Origin: Corynebacterium sp. p3-SID1056
Lineage (GTDB): Bacteria > Actinomycetota > Actinomycetes > Mycobacteriales > Mycobacteriaceae
DNA: 64,000 nucleotides
Reading direction: 5' to 3'
NCBI RefSeq assembly: GCF_025152525.1
Contig: NZ_JALXXL010000003.1
Location: forward strand, 1-64,000
Each line of letters opens with the position of its first letter. The stretch's first letter is position 1. The notes under the pieces were generated by a model, which saw only the letters and a list, made by a program, of their open reading frames with translations, did no database searches and was not told the DNA's origin. This document shows, piece by piece, positions 8,865 through 17,801 of this stretch. The position numbers were made by a program, and so were the translations under genes.

Positions 8865-10091
8865 CTATGCGCCGGGCCTGTAAGCTCCGTCGCTCATTTT
8901 GATGCCTTCATCCTGGCCCATGTAGGACGTTTCCTGCGTGAGCGCGTCGAGCAGCGTCTGGTGGTTCTGCTTCACCTCCTGCTCAAGCGCATCGGGGTTC
9001 GCGCGCAAAAGGTCGAAGCGCTGCTGGACGAGCGGAAGGTCAAGCTCGACGAACGGGCGTGACGCCGCGTGCGGCACGTCGAAGATGTCTGCCACTTCAT
9101 CGCCGTGCATGATTCGGGTCGCCGCGTACATCCAGTCGTCGATGGACTCGTCCGGGAACGGCAGCAGCTGCTTGACGTTGGTGCGGAACCCGCTGAACAG
9201 CGCGTCCACGAGCGCGCGCGAGGCTTCGTTCGGCTCGCCGTCGATGAAGTGAATAGCGTCGATGCTCTCCTGGGACGCGTCGATGTCAGTCTCCGGCTCG
9301 AGGATGTCGCGCGGAATGCCGAGCATCACGCCGACGACTCGCCACAGGTAGAACAGGTCCTGCTCCTCCTCCAGCGTGAGCCTGTACCCCAGGTTGCGCA
9401 GGTAAGTAAAGGCGATGTAGGTGAAGTCGAACCAAGTGCGGAACATGTCGAACTCGCTGATCGGCGCGCCCCAGTCAGAGGTGTCCAGGCCCAGCTGAGT
9501 CTGCACGCGGCGCACGTGCGCGTGCATTGCGCGCACCATGCCGGTGTGGATGTAGCTGACGTTGCCCGGCTTGAGCCCGTCCTTGAGGTAGACCGAGTAG
9601 ATCCAGTTCGTGGTGTAGGCCAGGCGGTGCACCGCACCCTCGGTCAGCTCGCCGGTGTTGACCAGGATGTTAGCGATCGACGGGGTGGCGTACGTGTGGA
9701 TCAGTGCACCGGGGCCAAGCGAGAGGTTCTGCGCGAGCACGGGGATCGCCAGCGCAGCCTTCTGACCTCGCTCCAGGCGCTCCCAATCGACGCCTTCGAG
9801 CGCCGCGTTCATGTCGTCGATAAGCGCCTTGACCTCGGGCAAGGTGTTTTCGTCAGCCTCGCCGCGAGCGAGCGCCTCGCGTAGGTTCGGCATGATGTCC
9901 TTGGCTTTGTTGCCGCTGGTGTACAGCGCATCGGCGATGGGATCCATCGCCCACAGCGCCTGCTCGAAGCGCTTCGCGCGTGCTTCGCCGAACTTTGCGA
10001 CGAACGCCGCCCGGTCGCCGCGAGCAGCCGGCCAGTCAGCGCGGTCGTAGTGATCGGCCGCAAGCGGGTTCTCAGTAAATGTCTGGGTCAT
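8865..10091 (-). CDS. MpaB/rubber-oxygenase family protein (DUF2236), copy A
   Basis: A 408-residue member of the oxygenase MpaB family (DUF2236), which includes haem-b latex-clearing protein and mycophenolic-acid MpaB. The family-type core reads HTGMVRAMHAHVRR, where the second His is the likely haem ligand, followed by WGAPISEFDMFRTWFDFTYIAF and a helical C-terminal half. No signal peptide or membrane helix is obvious, so it is probably cytosolic. Substrate unknown. It follows the paralogous protein (10147-11526) and precedes the aldehyde dehydrogenase on the same strand, which suggests one operon. Family assignment is from recognition and is fairly firm; catalytic role is inference. Confidence 0.78.
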   Translation of the reverse strand: MTQTFTENPLAADHYDRADWPAARGDRAAFVAKFGEARAKRFEQALWAMDPIADALYTSGNKAKDIMPNLREALARGEADENTLPEVKALIDDMNAALEGVDWERLERGQKAALAIPVLAQNLSLGPGALIHTYATPSIANILVNTGELTEGAVHRLAYTTNWIYSVYLKDGLKPGNVSYIHTGMVRAMHAHVRRVQTQLGLDTSDWGAPISEFDMFRTWFDFTYIAFTYLRNLGYRLTLEEEQDLFYLWRVVGVMLGIPRDILEPETDIDASQESIDAIHFIDGEPNEASRALVDALFSGFRTNVKQLLPFPDESIDDWMYAATRIMHGDEVADIFDVPHAASRPFVELDLPLVQQRFDLLRANPDALEQEVKQNHQTLLDALTQETSYMGQDEGIKMSDGAYRPGA

Positions 10092-10146
10092 GAGTGTGCT
10101 CCTTTTATATTCGGGTTGTTTTCGGGGTGAGACGGGTTCTGCGGGT

Positions 10147-11526
10147 TTAGCGCAGGCCTTCCTTGGACGTGTCGTGCAGCTTGTACTCGGCCTTGACGTG
10201 CGGGGCCTTTTCCGCGACGTAGTCCTCGATTTGCTTGAAGACGCCGGACCACGGCGGCTTGCCGTCCGCTGCCTTCTTTACCTTCCTTGCCTTCGCCCCG
10301 GGCACCTTGTCGAGCACGCGGTAGACCGCTGCCTCCGCTTTCGCCTTGAGCAGGAACGCAATCTTCCAGTGCAGGTAGCGCGTGCCCTCGAAGCGGGAGC
10401 CCTTCACCATGAACTGCGTTTCCTCGTCCCCGATGATCAGCGACAGGGCACCAAGCACCTGCGCAGGCATCTGCGGATCCAGGTCCTCGAGGATGCCCAT
10501 CAGGGCGGTGGCGACGCGCACGTGGTAGGCGGAGGAGTACCCGCCGTTGGCGTAGATAAAGTCGGTCATCTTGCGCATCTCATCGCCGGTCTTCGGGATG
10601 AGCCGCTCCTCCGCGCCCATGAGGTAGAGCACCCACGCCCAGTACATTGCGACGTCGTCCCACTCCTCGCCGGTGTGAGGGCGGCCGAAGAACTCATCCA
10701 CGCCGATCGGCATGAGTGCGAACCAGCCCTCGCCAGAGACCAGGAAGGAAGACCCGATCGGGCGGCCAAACTCGTTGTAGTGCTCCGGGCCCCACAGCTT
10801 TTCCAGGCCGCGGTTCGCCTGGGCGTGCAGCAGGCGGACGCGCACTGCGGCCTTCAAGCCGTCGCTATAGCGGTCAAACACGCCCTTCTTACCCAAGTCG
10901 ACGAAGAACTTCACCGTCTCGATGATGCGGGTAAAGGACTCGATCTCGAACATGCCGGTCTCACCGGTCGCCGCCGAAGTGCGGTCCTCCATCGTGGTCG
11001 CCCAGTAGGCGAAGCCGATGGACAACAGCTCCGCAGACGGGGTGACGTTGTAGTAGGCGATACGCCCGCGTTCGGCCGCCTCGAGGTCGATCCACTCCGG
11101 CACGTTGTCCACCTCCGCGAAGAACTCGACGAGCTCCGGAGCCGGGTCGGTGACCGTATCAATACCCTCGTTCAGCGCCTTCTCGAAGTCGGCGCGGGAC
11201 TTCTCCGCCCCGTCACGCTTGAAGGCCTCGGCCAGCTTCCAGCCCGTCTCGTCGGTCTGCCACATGTGGTCATCCAGCAGCTTGGTCTGGAAGCTGTCGT
11301 AGCCCTCCCATTCGTCGGCCACGGTGTGCCAGCGGTCAAAGAGGTTGTGGCGCAGCGTTGACCAGCCAGGACGGCTCGTCCGGCGTTTCGGGGCCGGGCG
11401 TAGCGGCATGCCGTCGCGGTAGAAATAGCGGAAATCCTCGTAAGGATTATCCGACATCGGCAGCACCTCCGGGCGCACCGGATTCTGGTAGCCCTGCTCC
11501 TCGCGGGCTTGTGTACTGGCAGTCAT
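10147..11526 (-). CDS. MpaB/rubber-oxygenase family protein (DUF2236), copy B
   Basis: A 459-residue DUF2236 protein, clearly divergent from copy A. The expected motif is VRLLHAQANRGLEKLWG, with a His in the same place as the putative haem ligand of copy A, followed by an FGRPIGSSFLVSG segment and MYWAWVLYLMGAEERLIP. The ATG at 11526 (MTASTQAREE) was chosen; the frame also stays open a little upstream. It is the first gene of the oxygenase operon and is divergent from a flavin reductase with a 2Fe-2S domain, 231 bases away. Two non-identical copies in tandem could act as a heteromer or on successive steps. Confidence 0.76.
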   Translation of the reverse strand: MTASTQAREEQGYQNPVRPEVLPMSDNPYEDFRYFYRDGMPLRPAPKRRTSRPGWSTLRHNLFDRWHTVADEWEGYDSFQTKLLDDHMWQTDETGWKLAEAFKRDGAEKSRADFEKALNEGIDTVTDPAPELVEFFAEVDNVPEWIDLEAAERGRIAYYNVTPSAELLSIGFAYWATTMEDRTSAATGETGMFEIESFTRIIETVKFFVDLGKKGVFDRYSDGLKAAVRVRLLHAQANRGLEKLWGPEHYNEFGRPIGSSFLVSGEGWFALMPIGVDEFFGRPHTGEEWDDVAMYWAWVLYLMGAEERLIPKTGDEMRKMTDFIYANGGYSSAYHVRVATALMGILEDLDPQMPAQVLGALSLIIGDEETQFMVKGSRFEGTRYLHWKIAFLLKAKAEAAVYRVLDKVPGAKARKVKKAADGKPPWSGVFKQIEDYVAEKAPHVKAEYKLHDTSKEGLR

Positions 11527-11757
11527 GTAGTTCCCTTTCCCTTTTGATAGGGGCCGCCATCGCGGCTGGTAATTATGGCTTGCAGCAAAATCAGTGAAGG
11601 CGATCAACAATGGCAACTACCTGTTAGATGCCTAATAATCACACGCGGGTGTATTGCTGATCACTTTTTGCATGGCTTTATACTATCCATTACACGGTTG
11701 CCCGGCAACTGTTTTGTACCGCGATTTTGGACACCGAGTTTCACAATGGAGGACGCA
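11527..11757. promoter_or_regulatory. Divergent promoter region, oxygenase operon / reductase
   Basis: This AT-richer 231-base gap separates the oxygenase copy B start from the reductase start and must hold both promoters. On the plus strand TATACT near 11682 is a good -10 candidate. A strong ribosome site GGAGG ends five bases before the reductase ATG. No clear operator palindrome was found. Confidence 0.5.
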
Positions 11758-12918
11758 ATGGGATACGGCATGGCCAAGGGTGGTTTTTCTGCACTCTTCG
11801 GAGGGAGAAAAACACAAAGCGACCTCAATGCCGCCGACCGAGAAGCCGCGTTCAACCGCCACAAGCCAGCATCCCCGGCCCCGAAAGCGGTGCCCGAAAA
11901 GCCCACCGAGGAACTCATCGAGTTGACCGCGACCGACGTCGAACGCGCACACGGCATCGCACTGATCACTTTCGAGACACACGACGGCGCGCCGCTGCCT
12001 GGCTACGAGCCTGGCTGCCACGCCGACTTTGTGCTCCGCACCCCCGAAGGCGAAGAACTGGTCCGTCAGTTTTCCCTCTACCCCACCCACTATTTGGGAA
12101 GGGAACCAGGAACCCAGCGCGCTACCTACGGCATCGAGGTCAAGCTGGAGGACAACTCGCGCGGCGGGTCGATCGCGGCGCACAGCATCGAGCCGGGCGA
12201 CACCGTCCGCATCCGCCCGCCCCGCAATAACTTCGCCCTCGCAAAAACGGCACGACGCTCAATCCTCGTCGGCGCTGGCGTAGGCATCGCCCCGATCTTC
12301 TCGCTTGCCCGCGAGCTGCAAATCCAAGAAGCCGACTACACAGTGTTGTATTTCGCTTCCAGCGAGGAGCGCGCAATGATGCGGCACCTGATCGAGACCT
12401 ATCTCCAGGGGCAAACAAAAAGCATCTTCGCCACCGGCGAGCGCGAGAAACAAGCCGGATATATCGAGGAAGCACTCGCAGAATCCGACGTGCCACCAGA
12501 AGACACCCATGTGTACGTGTGCGGGCCGCAGGGGTTTATGGACGGCGTGATCGACACGGCAAGCAAGGCCCTGCCCAAGGAAAACATCCACTTTGAGGCG
12601 TTTCGCGCCACGGAGGAGGCGCTCGCTGGCAACCACGACGCCGACGGGGCCTTCGATGTCATCTTCAACGGCGAGACGTATCACATCCCCGAAGGCGATT
12701 CCGTGCTCGACGTGTTCGAAGACGAGGATGTGCCGATCCTGTCTCAGTGCAGCGAAGGCACGTGCGGCACGTGCATCATGCGCGTGATCGACGGCACCCC
12801 CGACCACCGCGACAGCGTCTTCACCGAGGAGCGCCACGAAAACGGCGCCTTCGCTACCTGCGTCTCACGGGCGCTCTCCCCCACACTCACGCTCGAGCGC
12901 TGGCGCACCATGCGCTAA
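11758..12918 (+). CDS. PDR/VanB-type ferredoxin-flavin oxidoreductase
   Basis: A 386-residue electron-transfer protein. After an unusual N-terminal stretch of about 55 residues comes an FMN/FAD-binding barrel (about 60-150), an NAD-binding domain with GAGVGIAPIFSLARELQ and YVCGPQGFMDGVI, and a C-terminal plant-type 2Fe-2S domain with Cys331, Cys336, Cys339 and Cys368. That layout matches phthalate-dioxygenase-reductase/VanB proteins, which pass electrons from NAD(P)H to an oxygenase. ATG 11758 has GGAGG five bases upstream. Its divergent position beside two MpaB-type proteins suggests that it serves them. Confidence 0.85.
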   Translation: MGYGMAKGGFSALFGGRKTQSDLNAADREAAFNRHKPASPAPKAVPEKPTEELIELTATDVERAHGIALITFETHDGAPLPGYEPGCHADFVLRTPEGEELVRQFSLYPTHYLGREPGTQRATYGIEVKLEDNSRGGSIAAHSIEPGDTVRIRPPRNNFALAKTARRSILVGAGVGIAPIFSLARELQIQEADYTVLYFASSEERAMMRHLIETYLQGQTKSIFATGEREKQAGYIEEALAESDVPPEDTHVYVCGPQGFMDGVIDTASKALPKENIHFEAFRATEEALAGNHDADGAFDVIFNGETYHIPEGDSVLDVFEDEDVPILSQCSEGTCGTCIMRVIDGTPDHRDSVFTEERHENGAFATCVSRALSPTLTLERWRTMR

Positions 12919-12939
12919 AAAATACGCGCGAATCGTGGC

Positions 12940-13860
12940 CTAAAGCAGGCGCACCATCGCCACGCCCACCAGCACGATCGCCAGGCCCGCGAGCCGAAAG
13001 GGCGTGGGGAGTCCTTTCGTGCCGCCGCCAATGCCAATCGATTCGAGTAACTGGCCGCAGATAATCATGCCGACGAGCGAGCCAATCACCGTCATGCCCG
13101 TACCCAGGATGGGCGAAAGGGTCGCTCCGCCGAAGACGAAGACGGCACCAAGCAACCCGCCCAGCCACATCCACCACGGGCCAGGCGCAACGCCGGAAGC
13201 CACCGCTGCTCGTGGCGCGGGAAGTACGAGGACCAAAATTAAGAGCACGACGAGGCCCACGGCGAGAGAGATCTGGCCGGCTTGGATCGGGCTATGCAGC
13301 ACCTTGCCCAGGTAGCCGTTGACGGCAGTCTGCGTCGCAGACCCCATCCCCATCAACACGCCGAAAGCACGCAGCGCCCAGGCGCGCGGACCGCGGGCGG
13401 TGCCGTGCAGCGGGGCGCCGCGTCCGACTTCCAGCACCATCGCGATACCGATGAGCACGATGAGGGCGCCGAGTAGCCGGAGTGGCCCGACTGGGGTTTG
13501 GGGGTAGCGAAAGAGCCCGGTGGCGTCGACAAGCAATCCCATGATCACTTGCCCCAAGATGGGCAGAATTGTGGTCTGCACCGCCCCGAGCTCTGGGAAG
13601 AGCACGATGTTGCCGGCGATGAACATCACGCCCATAAAGCCGCCAAGCCACACCCACCAGGGTTCAGAGGCGACAAGCGTGAGGTCTGGAACCAGAGTGC
13701 GTGTGGCTATAGCGGCGATGATGCAGGATGCGGCCACCGCAAGGATGAAGGAGAGAAAGGTCGCGCCGATTGGCGAGCCCACGCTTTGCCGAAAACGGGT
13801 GTTAATCGCGGTCTGGACGGGAACGATCGCCCCGACCAGCATGGCCACGGCGACCAGCAT
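12940..13860 (-). CDS. DMT-family transporter (YdcZ/DUF606 type)
   Basis: A 306-residue integral membrane protein made of two homologous halves, each with about five hydrophobic helices. Both halves carry the YdcZ-like opening (PVQTAINTRF in the first, ATQTAVNGYLG in the second) and late P-x-L-G-x-G/Q segments (PILGQVIMGLLVDATGLF; PILGTGMTVIGSLVGMIICGQLLE). It probably exports a small metabolite. It starts 30 bases after the biotin carboxylase gene on the same strand and is likely in that operon. Substrate unknown. Confidence 0.82.
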   Translation of the reverse strand: MLVAVAMLVGAIVPVQTAINTRFRQSVGSPIGATFLSFILAVAASCIIAAIATRTLVPDLTLVASEPWWVWLGGFMGVMFIAGNIVLFPELGAVQTTILPILGQVIMGLLVDATGLFRYPQTPVGPLRLLGALIVLIGIAMVLEVGRGAPLHGTARGPRAWALRAFGVLMGMGSATQTAVNGYLGKVLHSPIQAGQISLAVGLVVLLILVLVLPAPRAAVASGVAPGPWWMWLGGLLGAVFVFGGATLSPILGTGMTVIGSLVGMIICGQLLESIGIGGGTKGLPTPFRLAGLAIVLVGVAMVRLL

Positions 13861-13890
13861 TCCTTCACAACTCCTTACTGTGGCGTGCGG

Positions 13891-15267
13891 TTACTCCTCA
13901 GTCGGGATTTCGCCGGCCGACTCGAGCATCTTGGCGACGTAACCGGTGTTGATGTCACCGCTCCGGAACTTCTCGCTGTTGAGCAGGTAGGCCTGGAACG
14001 GGCCGGTGGTCACCACGCCATCGGTGGTCAGCTCGCTGAGCGCGCGCAGGGTGCGCTCGATCGCCGCATCGCGATCCTCCGCCCAGCAGATGAGCTTGCC
14101 CACCATCGAGTCGTAGAACGGCGGGATGGTGTAGCCAGACTCGATGTGCGTATCCATGCGGACACCGAAGCCGCCTGGCGCGCGGAAGTGCTCGATTTTG
14201 CCCGGGCGCGGCGCGAAGTTCTCGTTCGGATCCTCCGCGTTGATGCGGCACTCGATGGCGTGGCCACGAATCTCCACATCATCCTGGGTCAGGCGCAGCT
14301 TCTGCCCGGAGGCGATACGCAGCTGCTCCTGGATCAGGTCCACGCCGGTGATCATTTCGGTGACCGGGTGCTCCACCTGGATACGGGTGTTCATCTCGAT
14401 GAAGTAGTACTTGCGCTCGATGTTGTCGAACACGAACTCCACCGTGCCGGCGTTTTTGTAGCCGACCTCCTTGCACAGGTTGATCGCCGCCTGCTGCAGG
14501 CCTTCGCGCAGCTCGTCATCGATCGCCGGGGACGGCGCCTCCTCGATGAGCTTCTGGTTGCGGCGCTGCGAGGTGCAGTCGCGCTCGCCCAGTGCGATGG
14601 CGTTCTCGCCGTCGGCAAGCACCTGGATCTCGATGTGGCGGATGTCGGTGAGGTAGCGCTCGATGTAGACCGAGGAGTCGTTGAACGCGGACTGCGCCTC
14701 GTTCATGATCTCGTTCAGATCCTTCTCTAGCGTCTCCTCGGACTCCACCACGCGCATTCCGCGGCCACCACCGCCGGCGGCGGCCTTGATCAGCAGCGGG
14801 AAGCCGGTTTCCTTGGCCACGTCGAGCGCCTCGTCGAACTCGGTGACCACGCCGTCAGAGCCGGGCACCGTGGGCACGCCAGCGCTTTGCGCGATGCGCT
14901 TTGCCTCGATCTTGTCGCCCATCCGGCGGATGTGCTCGGACGACGGGCCGACGAAGCCGATCCCCTCGTCCTCGACCATCTTGACAAAGTCGGCCTTCTC
15001 CGAGAGGAAGCCGTAGCCGGGGTGGATGGCATCTACCTTGTAGGCCATCGCCGCGGAGACGACCAGCTCGGGGCTGTTGTAGCTCTTGGCTGCGTTGGCC
15101 GGGCCGATGCAGACGGCCTTGTCTGCCTCCTTCACGGGCAGCGAATCACGGTCGCCCTCCGAGTAGGCCAACACGGACTTGATACCGAGCTCTTTGCAAG
15201 CACGGATGATGCGAAGTGCGATCTCACCGCGGTTGGCGATGAGCACGCTCCCCAACAAATCAGTCAT
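13891..15267 (-). CDS. accC: Biotin carboxylase subunit
   Basis: A 458-residue stand-alone biotin carboxylase, which uses ATP and bicarbonate to carboxylate biotin on its carrier. It shows the N-terminal LIANRGEIALRIIRACKELGI, the ATP-grasp loop KAAAGGGGRGM, the EMNTRIQVEHPVTE catalytic segment and the C-terminal domain, a standard AccC length. ATG 15267 follows GGTGAGGAG; the four residues upstream in frame are not needed. Corynebacterial acyl-CoA carboxylases normally use a fused alpha chain, so a free AccC beside a carrier and a pyruvate-type carboxyltransferase is noteworthy. Confidence 0.93.
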   Translation of the reverse strand: MTDLLGSVLIANRGEIALRIIRACKELGIKSVLAYSEGDRDSLPVKEADKAVCIGPANAAKSYNSPELVVSAAMAYKVDAIHPGYGFLSEKADFVKMVEDEGIGFVGPSSEHIRRMGDKIEAKRIAQSAGVPTVPGSDGVVTEFDEALDVAKETGFPLLIKAAAGGGGRGMRVVESEETLEKDLNEIMNEAQSAFNDSSVYIERYLTDIRHIEIQVLADGENAIALGERDCTSQRRNQKLIEEAPSPAIDDELREGLQQAAINLCKEVGYKNAGTVEFVFDNIERKYYFIEMNTRIQVEHPVTEMITGVDLIQEQLRIASGQKLRLTQDDVEIRGHAIECRINAEDPNENFAPRPGKIEHFRAPGGFGVRMDTHIESGYTIPPFYDSMVGKLICWAEDRDAAIERTLRALSELTTDGVVTTGPFQAYLLNSEKFRSGDINTGYVAKMLESAGEIPTEE

Positions 15268-15306
15268 TGCGGGTCTCCTCACCTTTCTAGGGTTTTTCGG
15301 GTGTGC

Positions 15307-15849
15307 CTACTTGGGCTCGATGATCATCAGCGGCTGACCGTGCTCGACAGCGTCCTCGTTGTCCACGAGGATCTGCTTGACGGTACCGGCAACCTTGGCC
15401 TCGATGTTGTTCATCAGCTTCATGACCTCGACGATGCAGAGCACCTGGCCCACCTCGACCTCGTCGCCGACCTTGACAAACGGGTCAGCGCCGGGCTTCG
15501 GCGCAGCGTAGAAGGTACCGACCATCGGAGCGGTCACCTCAACGCCATCAGCCGGGGCCTCGGCTGCGGGTGCCGGGGCAGCCTCCTGAGCCGGTGCGGC
15601 TTCCGGAGCCGGAGCGGCTTCCGGAGCAGCCGGTGCCGGCGCTGCCTCAGGTGCAGACGGAGCAGCCTGCGGTGCCGGAGCGGCCTGCGGAGCCGGAGCC
15701 GGTGCAGCCTTGAGGTGGCTCAGGCCACCCGGCGTCTTGGAGAGGGCGAGCTCGATGTCGCCGTACTTAATGCTCAGCTCTTCGATATCGCCGGACTGGT
15801 TGACCCACTCGAGGAGGGACTTCAGCTCGTTGAAATTGGTATCAGACAT
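15307..15849 (-). CDS. accB: Biotin carboxyl carrier protein
   Basis: A 180-residue carrier in the bacterial AccB style. The N-terminal 50 residues (FNELKSLLEWVNQSGDIEELSIKYGDIEL) match AccB, the middle is a long Ala/Pro linker (about 52-95), and the C-terminal 80 residues are a biotinyl domain with the EVMKLMN motif; Lys144 would carry biotin. It lies between the biotin carboxylase and the carboxyltransferase genes, with two bases between it and the latter, so the three proteins probably form one enzyme. Confidence 0.93.
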   Translation of the reverse strand: MSDTNFNELKSLLEWVNQSGDIEELSIKYGDIELALSKTPGGLSHLKAAPAPAPQAAPAPQAAPSAPEAAPAPAAPEAAPAPEAAPAQEAAPAPAAEAPADGVEVTAPMVGTFYAAPKPGADPFVKVGDEVEVGQVLCIVEVMKLMNNIEAKVAGTVKQILVDNEDAVEHGQPLMIIEPK

Positions 15850-15851
15850 GG

Positions 15852-17414
15852 TTACTTGTCTCCTTTTTTGGTGAGGTTGATTTCGAGGTCGTCGGACTTG
15901 AGGTGGAACTCGCCCGTCGTGGTGGTTTCGTAGATCTTCTGGACCAGCTTGGTCAGCTCGCCGCCCGCGATACCTTCGCCCTGGCCGGCGCGGCCTTCGG
16001 CGACGAAGCGCTTCATCTCGTCGACATTGTTGCCCGGGATGTTCGCGCGCAACAGGATCGTGTCGATGTCGTCGTCCGGGTACTGCTCCTTCAGACCAGG
16101 CAGTGCGGGCTCGAGCGTGGGACGCCCCTCCTTGATCTCGGAGGAACCGTTCTTCTTGATCTTCTCCAGCGCATCCGGGTCAATCGGTGCCAGCGGCTCG
16201 CCGTAGTGGCCAAGCGCGTACTTCTTAATCTCGTTCGGCACAACCGAGTAGCGCTCGCCTGAGATCACGTTCATCACGGCCTGGGTGCCCACGAACTGGG
16301 CAAACGGGGTGATCATGATGGGGAATGCGAGCTCCTCGCGCACACGTGCGGTCTCGTAGAGCAGGTCCTCGAAACGGTCCGACAAGCCTGCGGTCTCGAG
16401 CTGCGACTCGAAGTTGGTGAGCATGCCGCCCGGCAGCTGGTGCATGTAGTGCACACCGTCGTAGGCGCGCGGCTTGCCGACGGGCTTGTCCTCGCGGTCG
16501 GCGATCTCCTGCAGCTTCTTGCTCACATTGTCCACGCGCTCGTCATCAATGTTGACCTGGTAGCCCAGTGCGCGCAGGTCGCGTGCGAGCGCCTGCGTTG
16601 CCGGCTGGCCCTGGCCGTTTGCGAGCGGGGCGATGGAGGTGTGGATGGAGTCCACGCCCAGCTCTGCGGCGTAGATGTAGGTCAGCGGGGAAAGACCGGT
16701 CAGGGAGTGCGTGTGCACCTCGAGCGGGCGGCTGTCGCCGATTGCGCTGCGGATCGCCGGAATCAGCGTCTTCATGCGGTCCGGCGTGAGCAGGCCACCC
16801 GCGTCCTTGAGCATGATGCGGTCGACGTCGGTACGCTCGACCAGCTCCTGCGCCTTTTCAATGTAGAGCTCGTCGGTGTGCACCGGGCTCAGGCAGTAAG
16901 ACAGGCAGCCGTAGGTCTCGGCACCCAGCTCCTTGGCCAGGATCAGCGTGTCGGCGATGTTGTCGATGTCGTTCAGACCGTCGAAGGCACCGATGACGCG
17001 GAAACCGTTGGCGTAGAGGCGCTCGACCCATGCGTGAATAACGTCGTCCGGCAGGAAGTCGAAGGACGCGAGGTTGCGGGAACGCACCATCGCGCGGAAC
17101 TTCGTGCCCGGCGCTGCATTCTCGTGCACCTTGCGAACACGCTCCCAGGGGTCCTCCCTGAGGTAACGCACCGGCACATCGAACTGAATCGGAGCGACGA
17201 GGTCGACGTGCTCGAAGCCGGCGTTGGTGACGTCGTCAAGCAGCTCCATCATGTGCTCGGTACGCATGCGTGTCGCCCAGATGGACTGGTGAGCATCGCG
17301 CAGCGTGGTGTCGATGATCTTAATTTCGCGCTCGCTGTTGGCCGGGCGTCCGCCCGCAGCGAGAATCTCGGCGAGACTTTCTGTGCTCAGTTCCTCCGGT
17401 TTGAGAGCAACCAT
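15852..17414 (-). CDS. Pyruvate/oxaloacetate-type carboxyltransferase (transcarboxylase 5S-like)
   Basis: A 520-residue carboxyltransferase of the PycB / oxaloacetate decarboxylase alpha / transcarboxylase 5S family. The HMGL-like barrel has the metal-site IDTTLRDAHQS near residue 30, the lysine that is carbamylated in the family in MLKDAGGLL, and the metal histidines in VHTHSLTGLSP. A C-terminal conserved domain follows, but there is no attached biotinyl domain. It moves carboxyl from biotin to pyruvate or the reverse. ATG 17414 has a perfect AAGGAGG. With the downstream carrier and biotin carboxylase it could make a three-chain pyruvate carboxylase; the reverse role cannot be excluded. Confidence 0.85.
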   Translation of the reverse strand: MVALKPEELSTESLAEILAAGGRPANSEREIKIIDTTLRDAHQSIWATRMRTEHMMELLDDVTNAGFEHVDLVAPIQFDVPVRYLREDPWERVRKVHENAAPGTKFRAMVRSRNLASFDFLPDDVIHAWVERLYANGFRVIGAFDGLNDIDNIADTLILAKELGAETYGCLSYCLSPVHTDELYIEKAQELVERTDVDRIMLKDAGGLLTPDRMKTLIPAIRSAIGDSRPLEVHTHSLTGLSPLTYIYAAELGVDSIHTSIAPLANGQGQPATQALARDLRALGYQVNIDDERVDNVSKKLQEIADREDKPVGKPRAYDGVHYMHQLPGGMLTNFESQLETAGLSDRFEDLLYETARVREELAFPIMITPFAQFVGTQAVMNVISGERYSVVPNEIKKYALGHYGEPLAPIDPDALEKIKKNGSSEIKEGRPTLEPALPGLKEQYPDDDIDTILLRANIPGNNVDEMKRFVAEGRAGQGEGIAGGELTKLVQKIYETTTTGEFHLKSDDLEINLTKKGDK

Positions 17415-17801
17415 ATTTTCCTCCTTAAAAGCACCAGATTCGGGACAGCTGTTGAACTTTGACCCGCTCAAGTGCGCGTGTCTCCGATGCGGACATTGTA
17501 AGCACCCCTTCGTGTGACGTGCGACAAATTTTACGTCGCACCTTAAAAACGCCACTATTTCCCGTAGTCGACCCCTGAGTCACTTCCCCCAAAATGGGTA
17601 CGCATTATGCACGCAAGTTCGCTATACGCACACATGCCATCACCACACCTTCGCATCACACACCCGCTGAGCTGGGAAAACCCCGTCCCTGTTATGCGCC
17701 GCACAAAACCGACATCGAGGATCCGCCAATCACATACCGAAAAACGTGATGCAGATTATAGTTTCGGTTCAACACATCCCAACTCATATAAGGAAGGCCC
17801 C
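17415..17801. other. Divergent intergenic region, carboxylase operon / MFS gene
   Basis: These 387 bases separate the divergent carboxyltransferase and MFS genes and are AT-richer than the coding DNA. They hold the ribosome sites of both genes. The sequence from 17607 onward is open in the MFS frame, but it lacks a ribosome site and has no transporter-like sequence, so I leave it non-coding. No convincing riboswitch or protein-binding palindrome was seen. Confidence 0.5.
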
